6,509 bases of DNA from an uncultured Clostridia bacterium (GTDB lineage Bacteria; Bacillota; Clostridia; Saccharofermentanales; Saccharofermentanaceae): assembly GCA_946545505.1 (NCBI GenBank), contig CAMNNN010000086.1, positions 1 through 6,509 of the forward strand, given 5' to 3'. Shown piece by piece: positions 1 through 5,246 of the stretch. Below the pieces are notes generated by a model. The model was not told the DNA's origin and made no database searches. It saw only the letters and a program-made list of their open reading frames with translations. The stretch's first letter is position 1, and each line of letters begins with the position of its first letter. Both the position numbers and the translations under genes were made by a program.

Positions 1-1
1 G

Positions 2-1027
2 CAGCCTTCCTTTGCCCACCATGTACAACGCCTTGGTGTCCTTAAGGATAGCAATGTCGCAGTCTGTGTCGAGCAGGTAAGTGCCGTCAATGATCTGCTG
101 CCTTGTCTGCTCTCTTTCCCATGCAAACCAGTCGGGGATGTGCGTGAACTTGGTCTCGGCGTTAACAGCCTTGAGCCTGCCAAGCTCATCCATCTCGTAC
201 TCGGTGCCGCACTCGTGGCAGATCCACTTGGTGCCCTTGCCCTCGGTGCTGCCTTCGGCCATGCAGTGGGGACACTTGTAGAGGATCCTGTGAAGTCCGT
301 CCGCACGGAAAGCTTCCGTCACGCGCACTTCGTTTTTCTCCTGCCACTTGAAGTAGTCGAGAGTGAAAGCGTTTTCTATGATCTCGTCTATCTGACGGAT
401 CTTCAGCGACTCGACTTCTTCCTCGCTCAGGAGGCACTTCATAGTCGCGGATACTTTTACGTTTCTTTTCTGAAGATTGTTGTAAAGAGGGTCACGGGTG
501 AAGGCTCCGTAGGCCGTGATCATGACTACGGGTACCTTGAGCCTCTTAACGAGTATGCCGATCCTTTTGGGAATCCTGGTGGTGGTGCCGTCTAGTGAAT
601 AGCCCGCTTCCGGGTACATGAGCACGCTCGCGTTGTTCTTGTGGAGCGCATGATCCATGTCCGCGATGAGAGTCATGTCAGATACGAACTTTCTCGTGGG
701 GATGCAGCCGAGAGTCCTCATGAGCCACTCCTTGCCGACGAGCGCATCCGATGTGCACACAATGCTGAAAGGGTGTCCTTTAAGAACCTTGAAGGCTACC
801 GCGAGGTCGGTGAAACTGCTGTGATTCATCAGTACGAGCCAGGGGCCGTTTCCGGCCTTTTCCATATCAATCTTCTCGTAAGTGAAATCCGTCTGCTTGA
901 GCTCGCCTCCGAGAGCAAGCCTCGCGATGCCTGCCAGAAGTCCGGAAGGCTTATGAGGTTTCTGATGCTCCGCGCTCGGAAGAGCAGCGGCTTCTTCGTA
1001 ACTGATTGTCTTTGTCTTTATCTTCAT
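2..1027 (-). CDS. PlsC-like lysophospholipid acyltransferase with C-terminal zinc ribbon (3' end cut by window)
   Basis: Acyltransferase of the 1-acylglycerol-3-phosphate (PlsC/LPLAT) superfamily, expected to move an acyl chain onto a lysophospholipid or related acceptor at the inner face of the membrane. Reading from the ATG at 1027 gives 342 residues open to the window edge. Seen: the HX4D motif in NHSSFTD (H69, D74), the GCIPTRKF block (107-114), YPEAGYS (138-144, in place of the usual FPEGTRS), and VPVVMI (165-170). A four-cysteine zinc ribbon follows (C252-PHC255 and C270-HEC273), then a conserved-looking tail containing IPDWFAWERE. No clear membrane helix precedes the catalytic motif. 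I recall this acyltransferase plus zinc-ribbon layout from Clostridia; the exact substrate is unknown. No Shine-Dalgarno precedes the start, and a TATAAT lies 7 bases upstream. The next in-frame Met (residue 55) would leave only about 13 residues before the catalytic motif, so 1027 is preferred. Confidence 0.88.
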   Translation of the reverse strand, partial: MKIKTKTISYEEAAALPSAEHQKPHKPSGLLAGIARLALGGELKQTDFTYEKIDMEKAGNGPWLVLMNHSSFTDLAVAFKVLKGHPFSIVCTSDALVGKEWLMRTLGCIPTRKFVSDMTLIADMDHALHKNNASVLMYPEAGYSLDGTTTRIPKRIGILVKRLKVPVVMITAYGAFTRDPLYNNLQKRNVKVSATMKCLLSEEEVESLKIRQIDEIIENAFTLDYFKWQEKNEVRVTEAFRADGLHRILYKCPHCMAEGSTEGKGTKWICHECGTEYEMDELGRLKAVNAETKFTHIPDWFAWEREQTRQQIIDGTYLLDTDCDIAILKDTKALYMVGKGRL

Positions 1028-1034
1028 AAGGAAG

Positions 1035-1040
1035 ATTATA
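1035..1040 (-). promoter_or_regulatory. -10 box (TATAAT) of the acyltransferase gene, predicted leaderless
   Basis: An exact TATAAT on the minus strand ends 7 bases before the ATG at 1027, placing the expected transcription start on or next to the start codon. The -35 position (1058-1063, TCCGCT) is poor and lies inside the terminator stem of the upstream gene. The -10 is preceded directly by TG. Confidence 0.6.
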
Positions 1041-1050
1041 CATTATGGCA

Positions 1051-1079
1051 AACAAAAAGCGGACAGGAAACCTGTCCGC
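1051..1079 (-). terminator. Rho-independent terminator of the small membrane protein gene
   Basis: A perfect 9-bp inverted repeat (GCGGACAGG and its complement, 1059-1067 with 1071-1079) has a 3-base loop and is followed on the minus strand by TTTTTGTTT. It lies about 25 bases beyond the stop codon at 1104 and separates that gene from the acyltransferase. Confidence 0.88.
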
Positions 1080-1103
1080 CTGATCATTCTAATTAGTTAA
1101 TAA

Positions 1104-1439
1104 TTACTTGATGATCTTGATCTTCTCGCCGATGATCGGGATTGTGAAGTAGTTATCCTGTGCAGCAGCTACGATACCCATGATAGCGAATACGAGAACT
1201 GCGATAGAGCAGATCCAGCCGACGATCGGGATAACGAGGCAGATAACACTTGCGATCCAAAGGATAAGACCGTTGTTAACGTGATTCTTTACATAAGGAT
1301 CATTCTTCTCAGGCTCAACCAAGAGACCGATGAGGCAGAAGATACCAAAGTAAGCGAGGATAGCGAAGAGCTTCGCATTACCAGCGGGCTTAGAAGGGTT
1401 GTTATCAATAACGGGACCCTGATTGTTCTCATTCTCCAT
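1104..1439 (-). CDS. Small DUF4870/Tic20-like membrane protein
   Basis: A 111-residue integral membrane protein of unknown role. The N-terminal ~20 residues are polar and rich in Asn, Gln and Pro. Hydrophobic segments follow at about 23-41, 57-70 and 71-93, with a polar stretch EPEKNDPYVKNHVNN (42-56) between the first and second, and a short basic C-terminus (EKIKIIK). The conserved-looking order (helix, a loop with 'VKNHVNNGLILWI', helical hairpin, ending in Ile/Lys) resembles the DUF4870/Tic20-like family; this is a judgement from memory. An in-frame ATG lies further upstream at 1472, but I chose 1439 because GGAGG sits 11 bases before it, and the longer reading would put the Shine-Dalgarno inside the coding region. 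It follows the GGDEF gene by 86 bases on the same strand and ends at its own strong terminator. Confidence 0.83.
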   Translation of the reverse strand: MENENNQGPVIDNNPSKPAGNAKLFAILAYFGIFCLIGLLVEPEKNDPYVKNHVNNGLILWIASVICLVIPIVGWICSIAVLVFAIMGIVAAAQDNYFTIPIIGEKIKIIK

Positions 1440-1450
1440 TTTGCAATGTA

Positions 1451-1455
1451 CCTCC
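1451..1455 (-). promoter_or_regulatory. Ribosome binding site that fixes the start at 1439
   Basis: GGAGG on the minus strand, 11 bases before the ATG at 1439. The same motif at the same distance precedes rpsT. It argues against the upstream in-frame ATG at 1472, which has no comparable site. Confidence 0.75.
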
Positions 1456-1470
1456 AAATAAATATAAACC

Positions 1471-1498
1471 ATATTAACATACGGAGATTTAAATACAA
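1471..1498 (-). promoter_or_regulatory. Possible promoter of the small membrane protein gene
   Basis: TTGTAT (1493-1498) and TAATAT (1471-1476) on the minus strand are 16 bases apart. Each matches the vegetative consensus at four of six positions. The implied 5' leader of about 25 bases would contain the GGAGG. Read-through from the GGDEF gene is also possible, since no terminator is visible between the two genes. Confidence 0.35.
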
Positions 1499-1525
1499 CA
1501 TTTATGGGGAATTGAAATCAAAGTG

Positions 1526-2761
1526 TTATGAAGACTCGTGGTGTTTCTTCTTAACTTCGTACATCGATGCGTCGGATTCCTTGATGCACTCGACGAAGTC
1601 TTCCTTCGAGTTACCCATGGTATAAGTTCCTATCGACATGCGAAGCGGAACGTTATTGACCTGAGTCTGCGCGAGTGCCCGGTCGATGTTGCTTAAGACT
1701 TCCTCAGCCTTGGCAGCCGGCATGTTCGGTACGAGAGCCGTGAACTCATCACCGCCCATTCTGAACAGCTCGGATCCCTCCGGCAGGCAGGATTTAAAGA
1801 CGTCCGCGCACTTTTTGATGTACTCGTCTCCTGCGGCATGACCGAATGTGTCGTTGACATGCTTAAGCCTGTCGCAGTCAGCAGAGAATACCGTGACAGG
1901 GAACTGCATAGAGCCGAGGTCGTGCTGTACATAGTGATCGAACTTCGTCCTGTTATAGTTGCCCGTAAGAGTATCGGTGATGGATATCCTGGTGAGTTCC
2001 TGTCTTAGAGTCTCCTGTTCGGTGACGTCATTGATAAGAGCTATGATACCCATGACGTGTCCGTCCGAGTGGAACAGAGGTTCCTTAATAAGCTGGAGAT
2101 ACTGCGTGTCGCCATCGGGGCCTGTCTCCTTGATGATGTAGGAGGTCCCCTTGCCGGATTTAAGCATCTCCATATCCGACTTCATCGCGAGCTCCGCATT
2201 ATGCTTATCCTTACGGATATCCAGGTCAGTCTTGCCTCTGATAGTCCAGTCGGGATCTCCTCCTGTATCTACGTGATTCCAGATCTGGGAACAGAATACA
2301 TAACGGCCCTTGTTATCCTTAAGATAGATATTGGAGGGGAGAGCCTTGAGCATCTGTGCGAATCCGTCGAAAGATACGGAATCGAACTGCTTCATAATGA
2401 CCTTAAGTCGGTTGCTGACGATAGCAGGGACGAATGGTCTTACCATGACGTCGGCTACGGGGCCTCCCAGGAATTCCGCATCTTCGAACTTCTTCTCCTG
2501 TGAAGTCAGGACGAGGATGGGAGTGTTGAATACCGAGCGGTTATATTTATCGACATAGTCAATGAGTTCCTTCGCTCCGGGAATCTCGGAAGGGAAGTCG
2601 ATCATAATGACTATGATGTCTGAATCGCTGGAAAGAATCTCGATCGCATCTTCTACGGTGTAGACATTGATAAGAGAGTATGCGTCACCGAGCACCTCTA
2701 TCAAGGTGTTCGTCGTGTCTGAATCTTTTAATGAATACAACAGGATCTCATTCTTCTTCAT
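1526..2761 (-). CDS. Diguanylate cyclase with receiver-like, PAS and GGDEF domains
   Basis: A 411-residue cytosolic signalling protein predicted to make cyclic di-GMP from two GTP. The N-terminal ~125 residues look like a response-regulator receiver: D55 after a hydrophobic strand, T86, and R108-P109. It is atypical because the usual acidic pair after strand 1 is missing (ILLYSLKD) and the conserved Lys is Arg, so phosphorylation is doubtful. A PAS domain (about 132-250, with IYLKDNKGRYVF at 145-156 and a PAC-like end GIIALINDVTE) precedes the cyclase domain. That domain begins at DTLTGNYNR (263-271), has CDRLKHVNDTFGH (296-308), an intact GGDEF (336-340) and SIGTY near the C-terminus. The RxxD product-inhibition site is absent (PEGS at 327-330). 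No membrane helix or EAL domain is seen. The start fits a receiver fold and has TATAAT 7 bases upstream without a Shine-Dalgarno. Confidence 0.93.
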   Translation of the reverse strand: MKKNEILLYSLKDSDTTNTLIEVLGDAYSLINVYTVEDAIEILSSDSDIIVIMIDFPSEIPGAKELIDYVDKYNRSVFNTPILVLTSQEKKFEDAEFLGGPVADVMVRPFVPAIVSNRLKVIMKQFDSVSFDGFAQMLKALPSNIYLKDNKGRYVFCSQIWNHVDTGGDPDWTIRGKTDLDIRKDKHNAELAMKSDMEMLKSGKGTSYIIKETGPDGDTQYLQLIKEPLFHSDGHVMGIIALINDVTEQETLRQELTRISITDTLTGNYNRTKFDHYVQHDLGSMQFPVTVFSADCDRLKHVNDTFGHAAGDEYIKKCADVFKSCLPEGSELFRMGGDEFTALVPNMPAAKAEEVLSNIDRALAQTQVNNVPLRMSIGTYTMGNSKEDFVECIKESDASMYEVKKKHHESS

Positions 2762-2768
2762 ATAAACG

Positions 2769-2774
2769 ATTATA
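2769..2774 (-). promoter_or_regulatory. -10 box (TATAAT) of the GGDEF gene, predicted leaderless
   Basis: An exact TATAAT on the minus strand ends 7 bases before the ATG at 2761, with no purine-rich Shine-Dalgarno between. No good -35 hexamer is present at 16-18 bases, so recognition would depend on the -10 or on an activator. Confidence 0.55.
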
Positions 2775-2819
2775 GAAGTTCTCTGTTAAGAAACATTTAT
2801 GGCAATCGTTAAAAAAATA

Positions 2820-2855
2820 TTAAGTGTTCCTTGACTGTTATATCGGTTAAGTGTT
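2820..2855 (+). repeat. Pair of 9-bp direct repeats around the methyltransferase promoter
   Basis: TTAAGTGTT occurs at 2820-2828 and again at 2847-2855, 27 bases apart from start to start. The first copy lies just before the -35-like TTGACT and the second runs into the -10-like region, a plausible position for a regulator binding site. In AT-rich DNA chance cannot be excluded. Confidence 0.4.
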
Positions 2856-2860
2856 AGAAA
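2831..2860 (+). promoter_or_regulatory. Predicted promoter of the SpoU methyltransferase gene, leaderless-type
   Basis: TTGACT (2831-2836, five of six consensus) is followed after 17 bases by TTAGAA (2854-2859), or after 18 by TAGAAA. Either -10 ends 7-8 bases before the ATG at 2868, so the transcript would begin at or near the start codon. No Shine-Dalgarno is present. Confidence 0.5.
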
Positions 2861-2867
2861 TCTTCTT

Positions 2868-3605
2868 ATGAAAGTTGCAAGTTACAAGAAAGAAAGCGAG
2901 ATAACATACAGCCTCGGGGCCACCGTCACGATGGAATATCTTAATGTCCGTCCCGATCTTATCGAGGGCGTGATACTTCATCCCAAATTTGATTCGGCAG
3001 ACACGATAAAGAAGATCAACGATATCTGCGGCAGGCACGGCATTCCTGTGGAGACTTCCGAGAAACCCTTTAATATCCTGTCCAAGAAGGGTAACTGCTT
3101 CGTCATCGGTGTGATTAGAAAGCAGCCTGAGAAGATCGCTTGCGGTTCTCATGTAGTCCTCGTTAACCCTTCCGATGCCGGTAATATGGGCACGATTATA
3201 AGAACCTGCGCCGGCTTCGGTGTTATGGATATTGCAGTGATTACCCCTGCTGTGGATACGTTTGATCCGAGGACGATAAGAGCTTCCATGGGAGCGAGAG
3301 CCAGAGTGAAGATGGAGCTTTTCGATGAGTATGAAGAGTATGAGAAGCGTTTCCCCGGGAATAAGCCGTATCCTTTCATGCTTGACGGAAGTACGCTTCT
3401 TCAGAAGACGAAGATAGAAGGACCGTTTTCCCTGATCTTCGGCAATGAGGCCACAGGGCTTCCGGCTTCTTTCGGGCAGAAGGGACAGCCTGTAAGGATT
3501 GAGCACACGCATAATATTGACAGTCTGAACCTGCCTACAGCCGTCGGAATTGCTATATATGAGGCTACCAAATCGGCTTTCGGGGCAGAAAATGCACAAA
3601 AATAA
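2868..3605 (+). CDS. SpoU/TrmH-family RNA 2'-O-ribose methyltransferase
   Basis: Transfers a methyl group from S-adenosylmethionine to a ribose 2'-OH in rRNA or tRNA. The 245 residues show the three SPOUT motifs in order: motif 1 NPSDAGNMGTIIRTCAGFG (100-118, with N106 and R112), motif 2 FGNEATGLP (191-199, E194) and motif 3 SLNLPTAVGIAIYEA (219-233, N221). The first ~85 residues, with ILHPKFDSADTIKKIND, are likely a short L30e-like RNA-binding domain as in RlmB/TrmH relatives. The target nucleotide cannot be deduced from sequence, so no gene symbol is given. A 250-residue antisense open frame (2847-3599) is a shadow. The gene is followed after 82 bases by rpsT with no terminator between, so read-through into rpsT is likely in addition to the latter's own promoter. 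Confidence 0.92.
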   Translation: MKVASYKKESEITYSLGATVTMEYLNVRPDLIEGVILHPKFDSADTIKKINDICGRHGIPVETSEKPFNILSKKGNCFVIGVIRKQPEKIACGSHVVLVNPSDAGNMGTIIRTCAGFGVMDIAVITPAVDTFDPRTIRASMGARARVKMELFDEYEEYEKRFPGNKPYPFMLDGSTLLQKTKIEGPFSLIFGNEATGLPASFGQKGQPVRIEHTHNIDSLNLPTAVGIAIYEATKSAFGAENAQK

Positions 3606-3609
3606 GCTA

Positions 3610-3638
3610 TTGCGCCTTAAAACACTTCATGTTACAAT
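3610..3638 (+). promoter_or_regulatory. Predicted rpsT promoter
   Basis: TTGCGC (3610-3615), 17 bases, then TACAAT (3633-3638, five of six consensus). Transcription would start near 3645, giving a leader of about 43 bases that contains the GGAGG site. Unlike most promoters in this window, it leaves room for a conventional leader. Confidence 0.5.
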
Positions 3639-3671
3639 CTTGCGGTGATTTAAGGAACATCCATTTTTTAC

Positions 3672-3676
3672 GGAGG
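3672..3676 (+). promoter_or_regulatory. Ribosome binding site of rpsT
   Basis: GGAGG lies 11 bases before the ATG at 3688. It is one of only two clear Shine-Dalgarno sequences placed before complete genes in this window. Confidence 0.8.
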
Positions 3677-3687
3677 AAATAATTAAT

Positions 3688-3939
3688 ATGCCTAACATCA
3701 AGTCTGCGATCAAGCGCGTTGAAGTTACAAAGAAGAAGACAGTTGCTAACAAGACAAAGAAGACAGCTATCAGAACTGTCATCAAGAACTCCAAGGCTGC
3801 TGTTGCTGCAGGTTCTGTTGATGCAGAGTATGTAAAGAATACACAGAAGTCTCTTGACCAGGCTGCTGCTAAGGGACACATCAGCAAGCAGGCTGCTGCA
3901 AGAGCTAAGTCCAGAGTAGCAAAGGCTGCAAATAAGTAA
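3688..3939 (+). CDS. rpsT: 30S ribosomal protein S20
   Basis: Primary-binding protein of the small ribosomal subunit that contacts 16S rRNA. The 83 residues are close to the usual ~87 and are rich in Lys and Ala. The start MPNIKSAIKRVEVTKKK is the signature N-terminus of S20, the middle KTAIRTVIKNSKAAV matches the family, and the end (ISKQAAARAKSRVAKAANK) is the typical basic helix. Codon use is strongly biased (AAG for Lys, GCT for Ala, GTT for Val) compared with its neighbours, as expected of a highly expressed gene. It has its own promoter, a strong Shine-Dalgarno and a perfect terminator 27 bases downstream, so it can be expressed alone. In E. coli S20 controls its own synthesis; no matching leader structure was recognised here. 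Confidence 0.98.
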   Translation: MPNIKSAIKRVEVTKKKTVANKTKKTAIRTVIKNSKAAVAAGSVDAEYVKNTQKSLDQAAAKGHISKQAAARAKSRVAKAANK

Positions 3940-3966
3940 TTCTGCTTATTGTAACAATGTTCAATC

Positions 3967-3997
3967 AAACTGCCCCGATATTTCGGGGCAGTTTTTT
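3967..3997 (+). terminator. Rho-independent terminator of rpsT, possibly shared with tmcAL
   Basis: A perfect 12-bp stem (3967-3978 with 3983-3994, core CTGCCCCG) has a 4-base loop and ends in six Ts at 3992-3997. It sits between convergent genes. On the minus strand the stem is followed only by TTTGATTG, so it may stop tmcAL transcription as well but less efficiently. Confidence 0.93.
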
Positions 3998-4010
3998 CGC
4001 GTCTTGTAAT

Positions 4011-5192
4011 TTACTTTACCTTAACGGGAGGGACCTTCCACTCGTAGCCCGGCTCCATGGTTGAGTAGCGGGCGTAGATGTCGTTGGCGAGAAGGTCGAG
4101 TTCGAACTGTGCCTTGAGCCTCGGGTTACTTGAGTAGACCTCGAGTGCATCGGAAGCATTGCTGATAATGGGAAGTCTCGCGCATTTGCCCATTATCTTC
4201 AGACAGTACTTTCCTTCGTTGTTGAATCCCAGAACACGGATGTACTGAACATGTTTCTCCTGTTCCACATAGGAAGCCTTCTGGCCTGTCATGAGGGAAG
4301 CGATAGCGCGGCGTATTCTCGGCATCGTGAAATGCTTCGTCTGAAGGTCGCCGCCGATATTGTTTCTTATAAACCCGTCGAGTCCGTCCGTCATGTAGGC
4401 AATAGACCTCATATCATCAGTCCTTCTTACAAGCAAAGATGCGTCGGTCATATAAGTCTTCTCATCCGGGATAGTAAACTCCTTACGGGAGAGGGCGGAC
4501 AGCATTACAGACAGCGAAGTGTCGGGCATGATGCCGTTAAGCGCATCGGCGACAGAAGACACTCTGCTTAAATCTGCTTTATTAAGTTTATCTCTTACTG
4601 ATGTTGCTGACAGGCCTTCCTGTCTTCTTATCATGTGAATCTTAAATCCTGTATTCATTTTTCTGCACGCTCTTATGTAGTCGAGCGCGAGGATGGAATT
4701 CGGCTGTCTTAATGTATCGGAAACAATATCGGGATCGGCGCTGCCTTCGTAAGCACTTATCACGGCCTCGGCTCTCGCGGCAGGGAAGGACTTGCCCCCA
4801 GACAATGCCTTCTTCAGCACTTCTTCGTCAGGCTCAACCTTCGCAAGCTCATTAAGAAGTTCCGGCTCCTTACAGTCCACTCCGAAAGCGAGGTCAGTCA
4901 CAACTCCGGTCCTGTACAGAAGTTCCACGGCTCCTGCGGAAAATCTTTCTGAAGGGGCGCAGGCGAAAGTGAAAGGCAGTTCAAGTGCGACATCAACACC
5001 CGAGAGCAGGGCTTCCTTCGCACGGACATGCTTTGGAGATACAGCGAGGCTTCCTCTTTGTACGAAAGGCCCGCTCATGACCGTCATCACTACGGCGCGC
5101 GGATCTCCCACAAGACGCTTTGCCTCATTGATAAGATACTCGTGACCACCGTGAAACGGGTTATATTCAGCAATTATTCCGATAACTCTCAT
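4011..5192 (-). CDS. tmcAL: tRNA(Met) cytidine acetate ligase (TmcAL, formerly YlbM/DUF795)
   Basis: Uses ATP and acetate, via acetyl-AMP, to form N4-acetylcytidine at wobble position 34 of elongator tRNA-Met, which helps decode AUG accurately. The 393 residues compare with about 415 in Bacillus subtilis. Seen: the N-terminal nucleotidyltransferase signature IIAEYNPFHGGH (6-17, with the HxGH pair H14/H17), SGPFVQRG (40-47), PNSILALDYIRA in the middle, and SATSVR, the second nucleotide-binding motif of the family. The start is fixed by the family, whose N-terminus (about 8 residues before EYNPFH) matches the ATG at 5192. That codon has no Shine-Dalgarno and a TATAAT only 6 bases upstream. It is convergent with rpsT and divergent from the next gene. 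Its neighbours also act on RNA or the ribosome, but no shared operon is implied. Confidence 0.96.
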   Translation of the reverse strand: MRVIGIIAEYNPFHGGHEYLINEAKRLVGDPRAVVMTVMSGPFVQRGSLAVSPKHVRAKEALLSGVDVALELPFTFACAPSERFSAGAVELLYRTGVVTDLAFGVDCKEPELLNELAKVEPDEEVLKKALSGGKSFPAARAEAVISAYEGSADPDIVSDTLRQPNSILALDYIRACRKMNTGFKIHMIRRQEGLSATSVRDKLNKADLSRVSSVADALNGIMPDTSLSVMLSALSRKEFTIPDEKTYMTDASLLVRRTDDMRSIAYMTDGLDGFIRNNIGGDLQTKHFTMPRIRRAIASLMTGQKASYVEQEKHVQYIRVLGFNNEGKYCLKIMGKCARLPIISNASDALEVYSSNPRLKAQFELDLLANDIYARYSTMEPGYEWKVPPVKVK

Positions 5193-5198
5193 TCGTCT

Positions 5199-5226
5199 AT
5201 TATATCGTATAACGGATTAATGTAGA
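5199..5226 (-). promoter_or_regulatory. Predicted tmcAL promoter, leaderless
   Basis: On the minus strand TCTACA (5221-5226, four of six) is followed after 16 bases by an exact TATAAT (5199-5204) that ends 6 bases before the ATG at 5192. Standard spacing puts the first transcribed base on the A of the start codon. The -10 overlaps a 5+3+5 inverted repeat (TTATA-TCG-TATAA, 5200-5212). Confidence 0.65.
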
Positions 5227-5232
5227 GTTGTG

Positions 5233-5238
5233 TATAAT
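5233..5238 (+). promoter_or_regulatory. -10 box (TATAAT) of the anchored-protein gene, predicted leaderless
   Basis: An exact TATAAT, preceded by TG, ends 8 bases before the ATG at 5247. The -35 position is weak (5210-5215, TAACGG), and no Shine-Dalgarno lies upstream of the start. The two divergent -10 boxes in this region are only about 28 bases apart, so the promoters overlap. Confidence 0.6.
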
Positions 5239-5246
5239 CAAATTCT

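Noticed and set aside
140..1096. Plus-strand open frames of about 151 residues (140-595 and 641-1096)
   Set aside because: They lie antisense to the acyltransferase, whose minus-strand frame carries all the family motifs; their translations resemble no family I know and they lack ribosome binding sites.
1440..1472. Upstream in-frame ATG (1472) as the start of the small membrane protein
   Set aside because: The added 11 residues would encode the GGAGG site itself, and the ATG at 1472 has no ribosome binding site of its own.
2057..2503. A 148-residue plus-strand frame inside the GGDEF gene
   Set aside because: It is a shadow of the PAS region of a clearly recognisable minus-strand gene.
2847..3599. 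A 250-residue minus-strand frame opposite the methyltransferase
   Set aside because: The plus strand carries all three SpoU motifs; the antisense translation is Arg/His/Ser-rich without recognisable features.
3654..3676. Short GGA/TCC hairpin followed by Ts in the rpsT leader, as a possible attenuator or S20 autoregulatory element
   Set aside because: The stem is only three base pairs, far too weak to call.
3627..3968. Minus-strand frames antisense to rpsT
   Set aside because: rpsT is unmistakable on the plus strand, with promoter, ribosome binding site and terminator; the antisense frames reflect its repetitive Lys/Ala codons.
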